Assembly: GCF_022984075.1 (NCBI RefSeq)
Contig: NZ_JALAAD010000001.1
Coordinates: 1,530,455-1,594,454 of the forward strand
Source of the DNA: Synechococcus sp. C9
GTDB lineage: Bacteria > Cyanobacteriota > Cyanobacteriia > Gloeomargaritales > Gloeomargaritaceae
Length of the DNA stretch: 64,000 nt
Reading direction: 5' to 3'
Shown: positions 42,544 through 51,917 of the stretch, in pieces
Position numbering within the stretch: position 1 is the stretch's first letter
How the letters are laid out: every line of letters begins with the position of its first letter
Notes under the pieces: generated by a model
What the model was told of the DNA's origin: nothing
The model's input: only the letters and a program-made list of their open reading frames with translations
The model's database searches: none
Translations under genes and position numbers: made by a program

Positions 42544-45468
42544 ATGCCGCAATTCCACCGACCCATATGGACTTTGACAATTGAAGAGGTCTATGAATCT
42601 TTAGGCACTACTGCCAAGGGATTATCCCAAAATGAAGCCCAACAGAGATTAAAAAAATTTGGTGCAAACGAATTACCTGAACCGGTGCAACGTCCTTTGT
42701 GGCTGAGGTTTACCGATCAATTGACGCATTTTATGGCTCTGTTACTGTGGGTAGCAGGGATTCTGGCATTTATCTCGCATACACCTGAATTGGGCTGGGC
42801 CATTTGGGCGGTCATTTGGATTAATGCGATCTTCAGCTTTTCGCAAGAGTTTCAAGCGGAGAAAGCCCTATCGGCGTTGAAAAAAGTCTTACCGATGCAG
42901 GTGAAAGTTTATCGAGACGGCGAACTCAAGCAAATTCCCGCCAGAGAACTGGTGCGTGGCGATGTCATCCAATTGGAGGAAGGCGATCGCATTCCCGCAG
43001 ATGCACGGTTAATCTCCGCCGAAAGTTTCTATCTCGATGTATCCGTGATGACAGGGGAATCGTTACCCGTGGCACGAAATCCTTACCCTGTGCGTCTGCG
43101 AGCAACTGTTCCCATGCGTGGCGGTAAAACGATACTGCGTCCAGGCGAACAACCGATGCAGGAAAAAGTCAATCCATCGGAAATTGCCAATCTGGTGTTG
43201 GCAGGTTCGACGGTCGTCGCAGGGAGAGGCGTGGCGGTGGTCTATGCCACGGGTGCGGAAACTGAGTTTGGACAGGTGGCGCATTTAACGACGGCCGTCA
43301 AGCGTGAACCCAGTACCTTAGAAATCCAAGTGGCGCAGATTGTGCGTCTGATTACGGCGATCGCCCTGGGTATGGGTGCCACGGTATTTGCCCTGAGCTA
43401 CTCGCTGATTGGCATGAATGTGATGGAGAGCTTTATTTTTGCGATTGGGATTATTGTGGCGAATGTCCCTGAAGGTTTATTGCCAACCGTCACCCTAGCG
43501 CTGGCTCTCGGTGTCAAGAGAATGGTGCGACGTAATGCCTTAGTGCGGAAACTTTCGGCAGTGGAAACCCTGAGCGCAACTACGGTAATTTGCACTGACA
43601 AGACTGGCACATTAACTAAAAATGAAATGACCGTGCGCTATCTGTGGCTCCCTACCGAACTAACGCCATCGGCTAATGCGCTCACCAACGGGTTAATTGA
43701 AGTGACAGGCGCAGGTTACGATCCGAGTAGTGGCACAGTGCCGATTCCTGCCGATTCGGAAACCGCATGGAAAGCCCAAGTTTTACTAATTGGTTCAGCG
43801 CTTTGTTCAAATGCTAAATTAGTGCATCTGAATTCTCCAAGTCGTTGGCAAGAAATTGGCGATCCCACTGAGGCGGCGCTCTTAGTGGCGGCAGAAAAAG
43901 CAGGATTGAATTTAGAAGCTCTTCAACAGCAATATCCCCGCTTGCGGGAACTTCCCTTTGACTCGCGTCGCTTAATGATGACCGTGGTTGTGCATTGGCA
44001 AGGTTCGGAATTATGGTCAAGTCCATCCCCGCATCTGGCTTTTACGAAGGGGGCACCCTTAGAAGTTCTTAAACACTGCCATTGGATTTTACGTGATGGC
44101 AAACCTCAGGAGTTAACCCATGACGATTGGGATGAAGTCGTCAGGGCTAATGATGACTTGGCAAGACAAGGATTTCGGGTGTTAGGGCTTGCCGCGCGTC
44201 AGGGCGGACAGGAACTGCTCGATCTTAAGGCTCAGGATTTAGAACAGGATTTGATCTTTATTGGCTTGGTCGCCATGTTCGATCCACCCCGTGACGAAGT
44301 ACCCAAGGCGGTCGCCCAATGTCATCAAGCGGGGATCAAAGTGACAATGGTGACGGGTGACTATGGACTAACCGCCGAAGCGATTGCCCGTCAGATTGGA
44401 CTCGTCAGCGATAAAGTGCGGGTGGTCACGGGTGAAGACATGGGACATCTCTCGGACGCGCAACTCAAGCAAGTGCTGAAATATCGTCATGGCTTAGTAT
44501 TTGCGCGGATGTCACCTGAGCATAAATTGCGATTGGTACAGGCATATAAAGATATTGGCGAAATTGTGGCGGTGACAGGGGATGGGGTGAATGATGCTCC
44601 CGCCTTACGGGCTGCGAATATTGGCATTGCGATGGGGCAGAATGGCACGGATGTGGCTCGGGAAGCGGCGGATATTGTGTTAACCGATGACAACTTTGCG
44701 ACGATTGTAGTGGCGATTGAGCAGGGTCGGGCAATTTATCAGAATATTCGCAAGTTCATGACCTATATTCTTGCCTCAAATGTGCCGGAAATTGTGCCAT
44801 TTTTAGCCATGGTCGCTTTCAAGATTCCGCCTGCGCTCACGATTTTACAAATTCTAGCGGTGGATTTAGGTACTGATATGGTTCCCGCCCTGGCCTTAGG
44901 AGCGGAAACACCCGAACCAGGAATGATGAATCGTCCACCCCGTGCGAAACAGGAATTTCTGCTCAATGCTCCCGTAATCATCCGCGCCTATCTATTTCTA
45001 GGTGTAATTGAGGCAGTTCTCTCAATGTTGGGATTCTTTATTGTTTGGTGGAGCTATGGCTACTCGCTGGCAGATTTGCAACAAGTGACACCGATGATTG
45101 TCAACCATACTGCCGATCCCGCAGTGACAGGCATCTATCGCCAAGCAACGACTATGACGCTAGCGGCGATCGTGGCTTGTCAAGTTGGTAATTTATTCGT
45201 TTGCCGTTCGTCGTGGGGTTCTATCTTCCGTCAGTCTTTGTCAAACAACAGTTTGATCTGGTTAGGAATCACGGTTGAATGTGTGGCTCTCTTCGCCTTC
45301 ATCGACTTCGCTCCCTTTAGACAAGTATTCGGAACTGCCCCGTTAGCCAATTGGCATTGGTTGCTGTTGCTGGCTTGTCCAGTAATTTTGATCACTGCCG
45401 AAGAGCTTCGCAAGCTATTACTTCGTCATCGCAGACGAGGCAGTGTTCATTCAAACCACCGACTCTAA
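42544..45468 (+). CDS. P-type cation ATPase of the Na,K/Ca (P2) group, Na,K-ATPase-like
   Basis: A 974-residue pump. N-terminal cation-ATPase domain, TGES at the actuator (DVSVMTGESLPVAR), phosphorylated Asp352 in CTDKTGTLTKNEMTV, hinge VTGDGVNDAPALR. In M4 VANVPEGLLPTVT and in M5-M6 SNVPEIVPFL (Ser745, Asn746, Glu749) and VDLGTDMVP (Asp774, Asp778) repeat the ion-binding residues of animal Na,K-ATPase, so Na+ or K+ is plausible, unlike Ca2+ pumps (usually PEGLPAV). It starts 6 bp after the permease stop. Two HIP1 octamers (42983-42990, 43357-43364) lie in the gene. Confidence 0.92.
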   Translation: MPQFHRPIWTLTIEEVYESLGTTAKGLSQNEAQQRLKKFGANELPEPVQRPLWLRFTDQLTHFMALLLWVAGILAFISHTPELGWAIWAVIWINAIFSFSQEFQAEKALSALKKVLPMQVKVYRDGELKQIPARELVRGDVIQLEEGDRIPADARLISAESFYLDVSVMTGESLPVARNPYPVRLRATVPMRGGKTILRPGEQPMQEKVNPSEIANLVLAGSTVVAGRGVAVVYATGAETEFGQVAHLTTAVKREPSTLEIQVAQIVRLITAIALGMGATVFALSYSLIGMNVMESFIFAIGIIVANVPEGLLPTVTLALALGVKRMVRRNALVRKLSAVETLSATTVICTDKTGTLTKNEMTVRYLWLPTELTPSANALTNGLIEVTGAGYDPSSGTVPIPADSETAWKAQVLLIGSALCSNAKLVHLNSPSRWQEIGDPTEAALLVAAEKAGLNLEALQQQYPRLRELPFDSRRLMMTVVVHWQGSELWSSPSPHLAFTKGAPLEVLKHCHWILRDGKPQELTHDDWDEVVRANDDLARQGFRVLGLAARQGGQELLDLKAQDLEQDLIFIGLVAMFDPPRDEVPKAVAQCHQAGIKVTMVTGDYGLTAEAIARQIGLVSDKVRVVTGEDMGHLSDAQLKQVLKYRHGLVFARMSPEHKLRLVQAYKDIGEIVAVTGDGVNDAPALRAANIGIAMGQNGTDVAREAADIVLTDDNFATIVVAIEQGRAIYQNIRKFMTYILASNVPEIVPFLAMVAFKIPPALTILQILAVDLGTDMVPALALGAETPEPGMMNRPPRAKQEFLLNAPVIIRAYLFLGVIEAVLSMLGFFIVWWSYGYSLADLQQVTPMIVNHTADPAVTGIYRQATTMTLAAIVACQVGNLFVCRSSWGSIFRQSLSNNSLIWLGITVECVALFAFIDFAPFRQVFGTAPLANWHWLLLLACPVILITAEELRKLLLRHRRRGSVHSNHRL

Positions 45469-45494
45469 GCCTCATGAGAACTAAACCTTGGAAA

Positions 45495-45594
45495 TATAGC
45501 AATCCTAAATGAAAATGGAATAGGGGTCGCAGGGGCACCGCCCCCGTCCTTGGTTCTGGAGAATTTCTGCTCACTAATCAAATAGGACTGCTAG
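45495..45594 (-). repeat. Short interspersed repeat copy G
   Basis: Starts TATAGCAATCCTAAATG with core GCAGGGGCACCGCCCCCG, ending GGACTGCTA where a second element has joined (TAGAGTCATTT). Follows the ATPase gene by 27 bp. Confidence 0.82.
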
Positions 45595-45650
45595 AGTCAT
45601 TTCGATTTAGAATACAACACTTTTCAGATATTTGTAATCGCTCTATTTCC
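45592..45650. mobile_element. Half of an IS630-type MITE
   Basis: TAGAGTCATTTCGATTTAGA through AATCGCTCTATTTCC matches, in reverse complement, the right half of the MITE at 7147-7264. It abuts the TA at the end of repeat copy G and its other end is missing. Confidence 0.7.
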
Positions 45651-45679
45651 TGGGCACCTCTACAAATTCAAAGTTAGCA

Positions 45680-45749
45680 GTCGCAGGGGGGCACCCCCGC
45701 CCTTGGTTCTGGAGAATTCTTGTTTGTTAATCAAGTAGGATTGCTATAT
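45680..45749 (-). repeat. Short interspersed repeat copy H (partial)
   Basis: GTCGCAGGGGGGCACCCCCG core with GGTTCTGGAGAATTCTTG and right end TAGGATTGCTATA. Its left end is replaced by a variant tail CTACAAATTCAAAGTTAGC, the reverse complement of sequence also seen near 59550 and 61130. Confidence 0.75.
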
Positions 45750-45790
45750 ATCCTTATCCATATCCTTGGATTTGTGAACAGGCTGTACCG

Positions 45791-45813
45791 ATGTATCTAA
45801 TGTATGTATCTAA
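45791..45813. promoter_or_regulatory. Tandem ATGTATCTAA repeats upstream of mntC
   Basis: ATGTATCTAA occurs at 45791-45800 and again at 45804-45813, a 13-bp period, about 135 bp before mntC. The spacing is near one helical turn and could be an operator (for example for a manganese-response regulator), but no known box is recognised. Confidence 0.3.
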
Positions 45814-45947
45814 CCATTAGCCATCCATTACCTGTGCCAACCGCTTGGTGGTGATATTACAAAAAATTAATAAAAATGAAAAGAGTATGAAAAACACCCT
45901 GTCCCAATGGTATGCTGGTCATTATGAAAACATTATGAAAAGTACCA

Positions 45948-46859
45948 ATGCGGGTTTGGTGGGTTTGGGGGTTGGGACTGCTGGTCTGGGGGTGTCAGGG
46001 GACTTCGCCGCCGCCCCAGGCGCAGGAAAAGGTGATTTTAACTACCTTTACCGTACTGGCGGACATGACCCGGAATGTGGCTGGGGAGCAGGTACGGGTG
46101 GAATCCATCACCAAGCCGGGAGCAGAAATTCACGGGTACGAACCCACGCCGATGGACATTGCCCAGGCCCAAAACGCCAGTTTGATTTTAGAAAATGGTC
46201 TGGGTTTGGAGCGGTGGGCGGAGCGATTTTACAGCAATTTGCGGGATGTGCCCAGGGTGACGGTGAGCCAGGGGATTACGCCGATTCCCATCCGTTCCGG
46301 TGCGTATCAAACCCAACCCAACCCCCATGCTTGGATGTCCCCTAAACTGGCGTTAATTTATGTGGAAAATATCCGCCAAGCTCTGGTAGAATTCGACCCT
46401 AGCAATGAAGCTATTTATACTCAAAATGCCCGACAATATCAACAAAAAATTCAACAATTAGACCAAAAATTACGGCAATCTTTGAGCGTCATTCCTACTT
46501 CCCAAAGGGTTTTGGTTTCCTGTGAAGGGGCATTTAGTTATTTGGCACGGGATTACCAACTCCAAGAAATTTATCTCTGGCCGATCAATGCGGAACAGCA
46601 AGGTACACCCCAACAAATTCGCCGCACGATTGAGCAGGTACGTGCCAGTAAGGTACCGGCGGTGTTTTGTGAAAGTACCGTGAATGACCAGGCGCAAAGG
46701 CAGGTTGCCCGGGAAGCAAAAGTGTCATTTGGAGGGATTTTTTATGTGGATTCCCTAACCCCACCAGGGGGTGCTGCCCCCACCTACTTGCACCTTTTGG
46801 AACACAACATCAATACCCTCATGCAAGGGTTACAAAATCAAGCTAATTCCAGGAGTTAA
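45948..46859 (+). CDS. mntC: Manganese/zinc ABC transporter solute-binding lipoprotein
   Basis: A 303-residue cluster A-I binding protein. Signal MRVWWVWGLGLLVWGCQG with lipobox Cys. Metal-site residues appear in order: His in KPGAEIHGYEP, His in PNPHAWMSP, Glu in CESTVNDQ, and Asp in FYVDSLTPPGG, the His-His-Glu-Asp set of Mn-binding proteins. It delivers Mn2+ (possibly Zn) to the MntAB permease for photosystem II. First gene of an mntC-mntA-mntB operon; the ATPase gene begins 4 bp after its stop. Upstream ATGs in other frames give no related peptide. Confidence 0.92.
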   Translation: MRVWWVWGLGLLVWGCQGTSPPPQAQEKVILTTFTVLADMTRNVAGEQVRVESITKPGAEIHGYEPTPMDIAQAQNASLILENGLGLERWAERFYSNLRDVPRVTVSQGITPIPIRSGAYQTQPNPHAWMSPKLALIYVENIRQALVEFDPSNEAIYTQNARQYQQKIQQLDQKLRQSLSVIPTSQRVLVSCEGAFSYLARDYQLQEIYLWPINAEQQGTPQQIRRTIEQVRASKVPAVFCESTVNDQAQRQVAREAKVSFGGIFYVDSLTPPGGAAPTYLHLLEHNINTLMQGLQNQANSRS

Positions 46860-46863
46860 CCCC

Positions 46864-47604
46864 ATGCGTCAAACCCCAAGTATTGCTTTAGAAAATGTTA
46901 CTGTTACCTATCACGATCAGGTGGCATTACACGGGATTAATTTAGCGCTACCACCGGGAACCATTGTGGGTTTGGTAGGCATGAATGGCAGTGGCAAATC
47001 CACGCTGTTTAAGACGATTATGGGCTTTATGACACCAAAAACCGGGCGGGTGTGGATTGAGGGGTTGCCCATTCATCAAGCACAAAAAAAGGGGTGGGTG
47101 GCGTACATTCCCCAAAGCGAACAGGTGGATTGGCAATTTCCGGTGAGTGTGCAGGATGTGGTGATGATGGGTCGCTACGGCTATATGAATTGGTTGCGAA
47201 TTCCTCGCCCGATTGACCAGCGCATGGTGGAAATGAGCCTGCGACAAGTGGATATGTTACCCCTGAAAGACCGGCAGATTGGGGAACTGTCAGGAGGACA
47301 AAAAAAACGGGCTTTTCTGGCAAGAGCTTTGGCTCAACAGGCGCATATTTTACTGCTCGATGAACCCTTTAATGGGGTGGATATGAAAACGGAACGGGAA
47401 ATCATTCAATTACTGATGGGGTTACGGGATGCGGGGCATACGATTTTGGTTTCGAGTCACGATTTAAGTGGAATTTCCACCTTTTGTGACCAAGTTATTT
47501 TGATCAACCAAACTATTTTGGCTTACGGCGCGACGCAAGAAGTGTTTACCCCCGAAAATCTCAGCCGCACCTTTGGGGTCACATTTCCAGAGATTATTTC
47601 CTAG
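46864..47604 (+). CDS. mntA: Manganese/zinc ABC transporter ATPase
   Basis: A 246-residue nucleotide-binding subunit. Walker A GLVGMNGSGKSTLFK, Q-loop YIPQSEQVDW, signature LSGGQKKRAFLARAL, Walker B ILLLDEPFNGVD and switch His in LVSSHDLSG. The DW after the Q-loop and the MNGSGKST form are usual in the Mn/Zn group. The ATG at 46864 is used since earlier frames overlap mntC. The permease gene follows after 25 bp. Confidence 0.94.
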   Translation: MRQTPSIALENVTVTYHDQVALHGINLALPPGTIVGLVGMNGSGKSTLFKTIMGFMTPKTGRVWIEGLPIHQAQKKGWVAYIPQSEQVDWQFPVSVQDVVMMGRYGYMNWLRIPRPIDQRMVEMSLRQVDMLPLKDRQIGELSGGQKKRAFLARALAQQAHILLLDEPFNGVDMKTEREIIQLLMGLRDAGHTILVSSHDLSGISTFCDQVILINQTILAYGATQEVFTPENLSRTFGVTFPEIIS

Positions 47605-47629
47605 TATCTGTAATCAAAGGCTGGTGTTT

Positions 47630-48469
47630 ATGTGGGATTGGTTGATAGCACCCTTGCAGTATGAATTTATGGTCAAAGCCCTGTTGGTTAGTGGTTTTGT
47701 CGGGGTGGTGTGTGGGGTTTTGTCCTGCTATATGACCCTCAAGGGTTGGGCGTTGATGGGGGATGCGGTTGCCCATGCGGTGACCCCTGGGGTGGTTTTA
47801 GCCTATGTCTTGAATCTGCCTTTGGCGGTGGGGGCGTTGATTTTTGGGGTGGGTTCCGTGTGGTTGATGGGGTGGATTCACAAGCAAACCCGGATTCGGG
47901 AAGATGCGGTGATGGGTGTGGTGTTTACGGGATTGTTTGCTTTGGGTTTAGTTTTAATTTCTAAAACCCCAAGTAATGTGGATTTTTTGCATATTTTATT
48001 TGGCAATGTGCTGGGCATTCCCACTTCAGAAATGGTGCAAACCTTGGTAATTGGCGGGTTGACTTTAGGGATACTTTTGGTGTTTAAGAATGATTTGCTT
48101 TTGTTTTGTTTTGACCCCACCCACGCCCGTTCGATTGGGATCAATATTACGGGGTTACATTATTTACTACTAACGCTGTTATCCCTAACCATTGTGGTGG
48201 CATTGCAGACGGTGGGAATTGTGCTGGTGGTGGCGATGTTGATTACGCCGGGGGCGACGGCTTATTTGCTCACGGATCGCTTTGACCGGATGTTAATCCT
48301 GGCGGTGCTTTCCGGGCTAGGGGCAAGTGGGTTGGGGACTTATTTGAGCTATTATCTGGATGCTTCGACGGGGGGCTGTATTGTATTAGTACAAACGCTG
48401 TTGTTTCTCCTGGCGATGGTCTGGGCACCCAAGTATGGCTGGCTCCGGCGGGGGCAACGCCCGGGTTAA
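47630..48469 (+). CDS. mntB: Manganese/zinc ABC transporter permease
   Basis: A 279-residue FecCD/ZnuB-type permease with eight or nine helices. Family motif: GWALMGDAVAHAVTPGVVLAY and the MLITPGATAYLLTDRFDR segment in the C-terminal half. It starts at MWDWLIAPLQYEFMVKALLV. Last gene of the mntCAB operon; the spacing to glgP is 105 bp. Confidence 0.94.
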   Translation: MWDWLIAPLQYEFMVKALLVSGFVGVVCGVLSCYMTLKGWALMGDAVAHAVTPGVVLAYVLNLPLAVGALIFGVGSVWLMGWIHKQTRIREDAVMGVVFTGLFALGLVLISKTPSNVDFLHILFGNVLGIPTSEMVQTLVIGGLTLGILLVFKNDLLLFCFDPTHARSIGINITGLHYLLLTLLSLTIVVALQTVGIVLVVAMLITPGATAYLLTDRFDRMLILAVLSGLGASGLGTYLSYYLDASTGGCIVLVQTLLFLLAMVWAPKYGWLRRGQRPG

Positions 48470-48574
48470 AAACATTCCGGTTCAAAAGGTCAGGGAATGG
48501 AAATTGGGGTTAAAAAATGTTGCTGATCGGGCGGGGGAGGTTACACTGGGAGCCAATGCACTGTCGGTAAAAGT

Positions 48575-51133
48575 ATGCGCCCAATTCGCACGTTTAAGGT
48601 GTCTCCTGCGCTGCCGCCCCGGTTGGAACCCCTGCGGGCTTTGGCTTACAACCTCTACTGGGATTGGAGCGATGAGGTGAAGGAACTGTTTCGCCGGTTG
48701 GACCCGGATTTGTGGGAACAGAGCCGTCAGAACCCGGTATTGATGCTGGGGACGATCAGCCAGGAGCGGTTGCAGGCGGCGAGTACGGATGATGGGTTTT
48801 TGGCGCACCTGGAGCGGGCAGAACGGGAATTGCAGGACTATTTGCAGGAACGCAGTTGGTACCAGCGGCAACGGGGGACGCATACCCAGGAATGCTATGC
48901 CTATTTTTCGGCGGAATTTGGCTTGACTACGGCACTGCCTATCTACTCCGGGGGGTTGGGTGTGTTGGCAGGGGATCACCTGAAGTCGGCTAGTGATTTG
49001 GGTTTGCCGTTGGTGGGTGTGGGGCTATTGTACCAACAGGGTTATTTTCAACAGTATCTGACGGCGGATGGCTGGCAACAGGAACGTTATCCGATCAATG
49101 ATTTTTACAATTTGCCCTTGCATTTGGAGCGGCAGGCGGATGGGTCGGAACTGCGGATTGAGGTGATTTTTCCCCAGCGGGTGGTGTATGCCCGGATTTG
49201 GCGGGTGGATGTGGGGCGGGTGCCATTGTACTTATTAGATACGAACATTCCCCCCAATAATCCCTATGACCAGGACATTACCGACCAGTTGTACGGTGGG
49301 GATTTGGATGTGCGGATTCACCAGGAGATGATGTTGGGGATTGGGGGGATTAAGGCTCTGCGGGCGTTGGGTCTGCAACCGACGGTCTATCACATGAATG
49401 AGGGGCATTCGGCGTTTTTGTCCCTGGAGCGGATGCGGGAGTTGATGGTGGAGCAGGGGTTGCCGTTTGCGGCGGCGAAGGAGGCGGTACAAGCCAGTCA
49501 GGTGTTTACCACCCATACACCGGTGCCTGCGGGGATTGATCTGTTTCCGCCGGATAAAATTCTCTACTACCTGGGGCGGTATCGGGAAATTTTTGGTCTC
49601 TCGGAGCAGGAGTTTTTGTCCTTGGGTCGGGAGCAGACCGGGGATTTTCAAGCCTCGTTTAATATGGCAATTTTTGCGATTCGGATGGCGAGTTTGGTCA
49701 ATGGGGTAAGTCAACTGCACGCCCGGGTGAGTCGGCAGATGTTTGGCTCCCTGTGGGGGTTGACCCCGGAGGTGGAGGTGCCGATTCGGGGGATTACCAA
49801 TGGGGTGCATGGGCGCAGTTGTGTGGCACCGGCGACCCAGAATCTTTACCAGCGCTATATCAGCCCGGATTGGTGGGCATTGCCTGCGGAAGCCCCGGAG
49901 TGGCAACGGGTGGAGGCGATCCCGGATGAGGAATTGTGGCGCATCCATGACCGGGCGAAGATGCAGATGATCCTCTACGTGCGGGAACGACTGCGGCGGG
50001 CGTTGGAGGAGCGGGGGGCATCCCAGGCGGAAATTCTCAAAACCCGGGAGGTGCTGGACCCGGAGGCATTGACCATTGGTTTTGCCCGGCGGTTTGCCAC
50101 CTACAAGCGGGCGAATTTGTTTTTAGCCCAGCCGGAGCGGTTGTTGAAAATGTTGGCGGACCGGCAACGCCCCATCCAGTTTGTGTTTGCGGGGAAGGCG
50201 CATCCCAAGGACCACCCAGGTAAGGAGATGATCCGGGAGATTATTCATTTTGCCAAGGAACATGGGTTGGAGCGGCAGATCGTGTTTGTGCCCAACTACG
50301 ACATCAATACGTCCCGGTTGATGGTGGCGGGGTGCGATGTGTGGCTGAATAATCCCCGTCGTCCCCGGGAAGCCTCGGGCACCAGTGGCATGAAGGCGGC
50401 GATGAATGGGGTGCCCAACCTGAGTACGCTGGATGGTTGGTGGGCGGAGGCGGATTACCTGCAGACGGGCTGGCCGATTGGTCGGGGCGAAGAGTACACG
50501 GATACCCAACTCCAGGATGAATTGGATGCCAATGCCCTGTACCAAACCCTTGAGGAAGATGTCCTGCCTTTGTACTACCAGCGGGATGCGGAGGGACTGC
50601 CCCGGGGCTGGTTGGCAAAAATGAAGGCGGCGATTCGGATCAATACCCCGTTTTTCAATACGGAGCGGATGGTGCAACAGTACGCCCAGGAAGCCTATTT
50701 CCCGGTGAGTGACCGCTGGAGCCATTTATCAGCCCAGGGCTATGCCAAGGCGCAGGGGTTGGCGGACTGGAAAGCGCGGGTGTTTCACCATTGGTACGAC
50801 ATCAAAATTCGGGAGGTGACGGCGCAAGCCCCCAAGGAGGTGCGGGTGTATGAACCGATTGGGGTGACGGCGCAAATTTACCTGGGAGCCTTGACCCCCG
50901 AGGATGTGCAGGTGCAACTGTACCAGGGGGAGGTGGATGCCACCGGGCATATCCCTGTCGGGCAGGTGGTGCCGATGACCTGTCAAGGACAAACTGGCGA
51001 TGGCAGTTACACCTACACGGGGGAGGTGAGTTACCCCAACAGTGGGCTGCAGGGGTTTGCGGTGCGGTTATTGCCCCATCACCCGGACTTGGCCAATCCC
51101 TTTGAATTGGGCTTGATCCACTGGGGCAGTTAA
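48575..51133 (+). CDS. glgP: Alpha-glucan (glycogen) phosphorylase, short bacterial type
   Basis: An 852-residue GT35 enzyme of the DUF3417 + phosphorylase kind. The N-terminal FKVSPALPPRLEPLRALAYN belongs to DUF3417; then YSGGLGVLAGDHLKSASDLG (glucan loop), MNEGHSAFLSLER, GFARRFATYKRANL, QFVFAGKAHPKDHPGKE and the PLP-phosphate region EASGTSGMKAAMNGVPNLST with the reactive Lys. It degrades glycogen to glucose-1-phosphate at night. Tail-to-tail with surE, stops overlapping by 4 bp. Confidence 0.96.
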   Translation: MRPIRTFKVSPALPPRLEPLRALAYNLYWDWSDEVKELFRRLDPDLWEQSRQNPVLMLGTISQERLQAASTDDGFLAHLERAERELQDYLQERSWYQRQRGTHTQECYAYFSAEFGLTTALPIYSGGLGVLAGDHLKSASDLGLPLVGVGLLYQQGYFQQYLTADGWQQERYPINDFYNLPLHLERQADGSELRIEVIFPQRVVYARIWRVDVGRVPLYLLDTNIPPNNPYDQDITDQLYGGDLDVRIHQEMMLGIGGIKALRALGLQPTVYHMNEGHSAFLSLERMRELMVEQGLPFAAAKEAVQASQVFTTHTPVPAGIDLFPPDKILYYLGRYREIFGLSEQEFLSLGREQTGDFQASFNMAIFAIRMASLVNGVSQLHARVSRQMFGSLWGLTPEVEVPIRGITNGVHGRSCVAPATQNLYQRYISPDWWALPAEAPEWQRVEAIPDEELWRIHDRAKMQMILYVRERLRRALEERGASQAEILKTREVLDPEALTIGFARRFATYKRANLFLAQPERLLKMLADRQRPIQFVFAGKAHPKDHPGKEMIREIIHFAKEHGLERQIVFVPNYDINTSRLMVAGCDVWLNNPRRPREASGTSGMKAAMNGVPNLSTLDGWWAEADYLQTGWPIGRGEEYTDTQLQDELDANALYQTLEEDVLPLYYQRDAEGLPRGWLAKMKAAIRINTPFFNTERMVQQYAQEAYFPVSDRWSHLSAQGYAKAQGLADWKARVFHHWYDIKIREVTAQAPKEVRVYEPIGVTAQIYLGALTPEDVQVQLYQGEVDATGHIPVGQVVPMTCQGQTGDGSYTYTGEVSYPNSGLQGFAVRLLPHHPDLANPFELGLIHWGS

Positions 51134-51810
51134 CACACCCAAATCTGGCTAATGGCAATCTGTCCCCCAAAACACACGGCTACGTCCGCCGCCGGGTCGT
51201 AGGGACGTTGTTGGTACACCCCTTGATAGAGAAATCCCTGGGGGGTCGCTGTGTACCGGATGGGCAGGGGTTGGGTGCAGGGGGGGCAAAAAACTACTTC
51301 CGGTTCCGGGGCGGTGGGGGGTAGGTGGGGAAAATTCACATTCCAAAAACTGCCCGGTGCTGGCTTTTGTAATAAAATCTGCAGGACGTGTTCGCTCCAG
51401 CGTTGGGTGCGTTGCCAGTCAATAGCCTCACCCCGTTGCTGGTACTGGGACAGGGCAATGGCGGGCACCCGATGCAAAGCCGCTTCCCGCACGGCGGCCA
51501 CGGTTCCCGATTGGTAGAGGTCCACCCCCAGATTGGCACCCTGGTTTACCCCGGCGATCACCCAGGCGGTGTCCGGTTGCCAGTGGGCGAGGGTGAGGCG
51601 GACACAATCCACGGGGGTGCCTTGGACGGCGTAGCGGTGGGGGGAACGAAGTTCGACGGGGATGGGGTGTTGGGTGGTGATCTGGTGGCCACAGCCGGAA
51701 AACTGGGTATGGGGAGCGGCCACCAGAGCGTTTGGGAGTACCTGGGTGAGGACGTGCAATCCCGGTGCATCAATGCCGTCGTCGTTGGTGAGGAGGATGG
51801 CCACCGCCAT
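51130..51810 (-). CDS. surE: 5'/3'-nucleotidase SurE
   Basis: A 226-residue SurE phosphatase. Motif LLTNDDGIDAPGLHVL holds the metal-binding Asp pair; then NQGANLGVDLYQSGTVAAVREA with the Ser/Thr-rich phosphate loop, and VIAGVNQG. It hydrolyses nucleoside monophosphates and polyphosphates, linked to stationary-phase survival. The ATG at 51810 starts MAVAILLTNDDG. Convergent with glgP. Confidence 0.95.
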   Translation of the reverse strand: MAVAILLTNDDGIDAPGLHVLTQVLPNALVAAPHTQFSGCGHQITTQHPIPVELRSPHRYAVQGTPVDCVRLTLAHWQPDTAWVIAGVNQGANLGVDLYQSGTVAAVREAALHRVPAIALSQYQQRGEAIDWQRTQRWSEHVLQILLQKPAPGSFWNVNFPHLPPTAPEPEVVFCPPCTQPLPIRYTATPQGFLYQGVYQQRPYDPAADVAVCFGGQIAISQIWVC

Positions 51811-51917
51811 GATTTAATCCTGATAGGGCACCTCTATCCTAATTATTTGCCTTACCAGCAAGTTATCTCGCTGGAATACCCATCCTGAAGCACCCTATAT
51901 TTAACCCTATATTTAAT

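Noticed and set aside
45845-46345. Longer forward frame overlapping mntC
   Set aside because: Different frame from mntC; low-complexity Gly/His peptide, and mntC explains the region fully.
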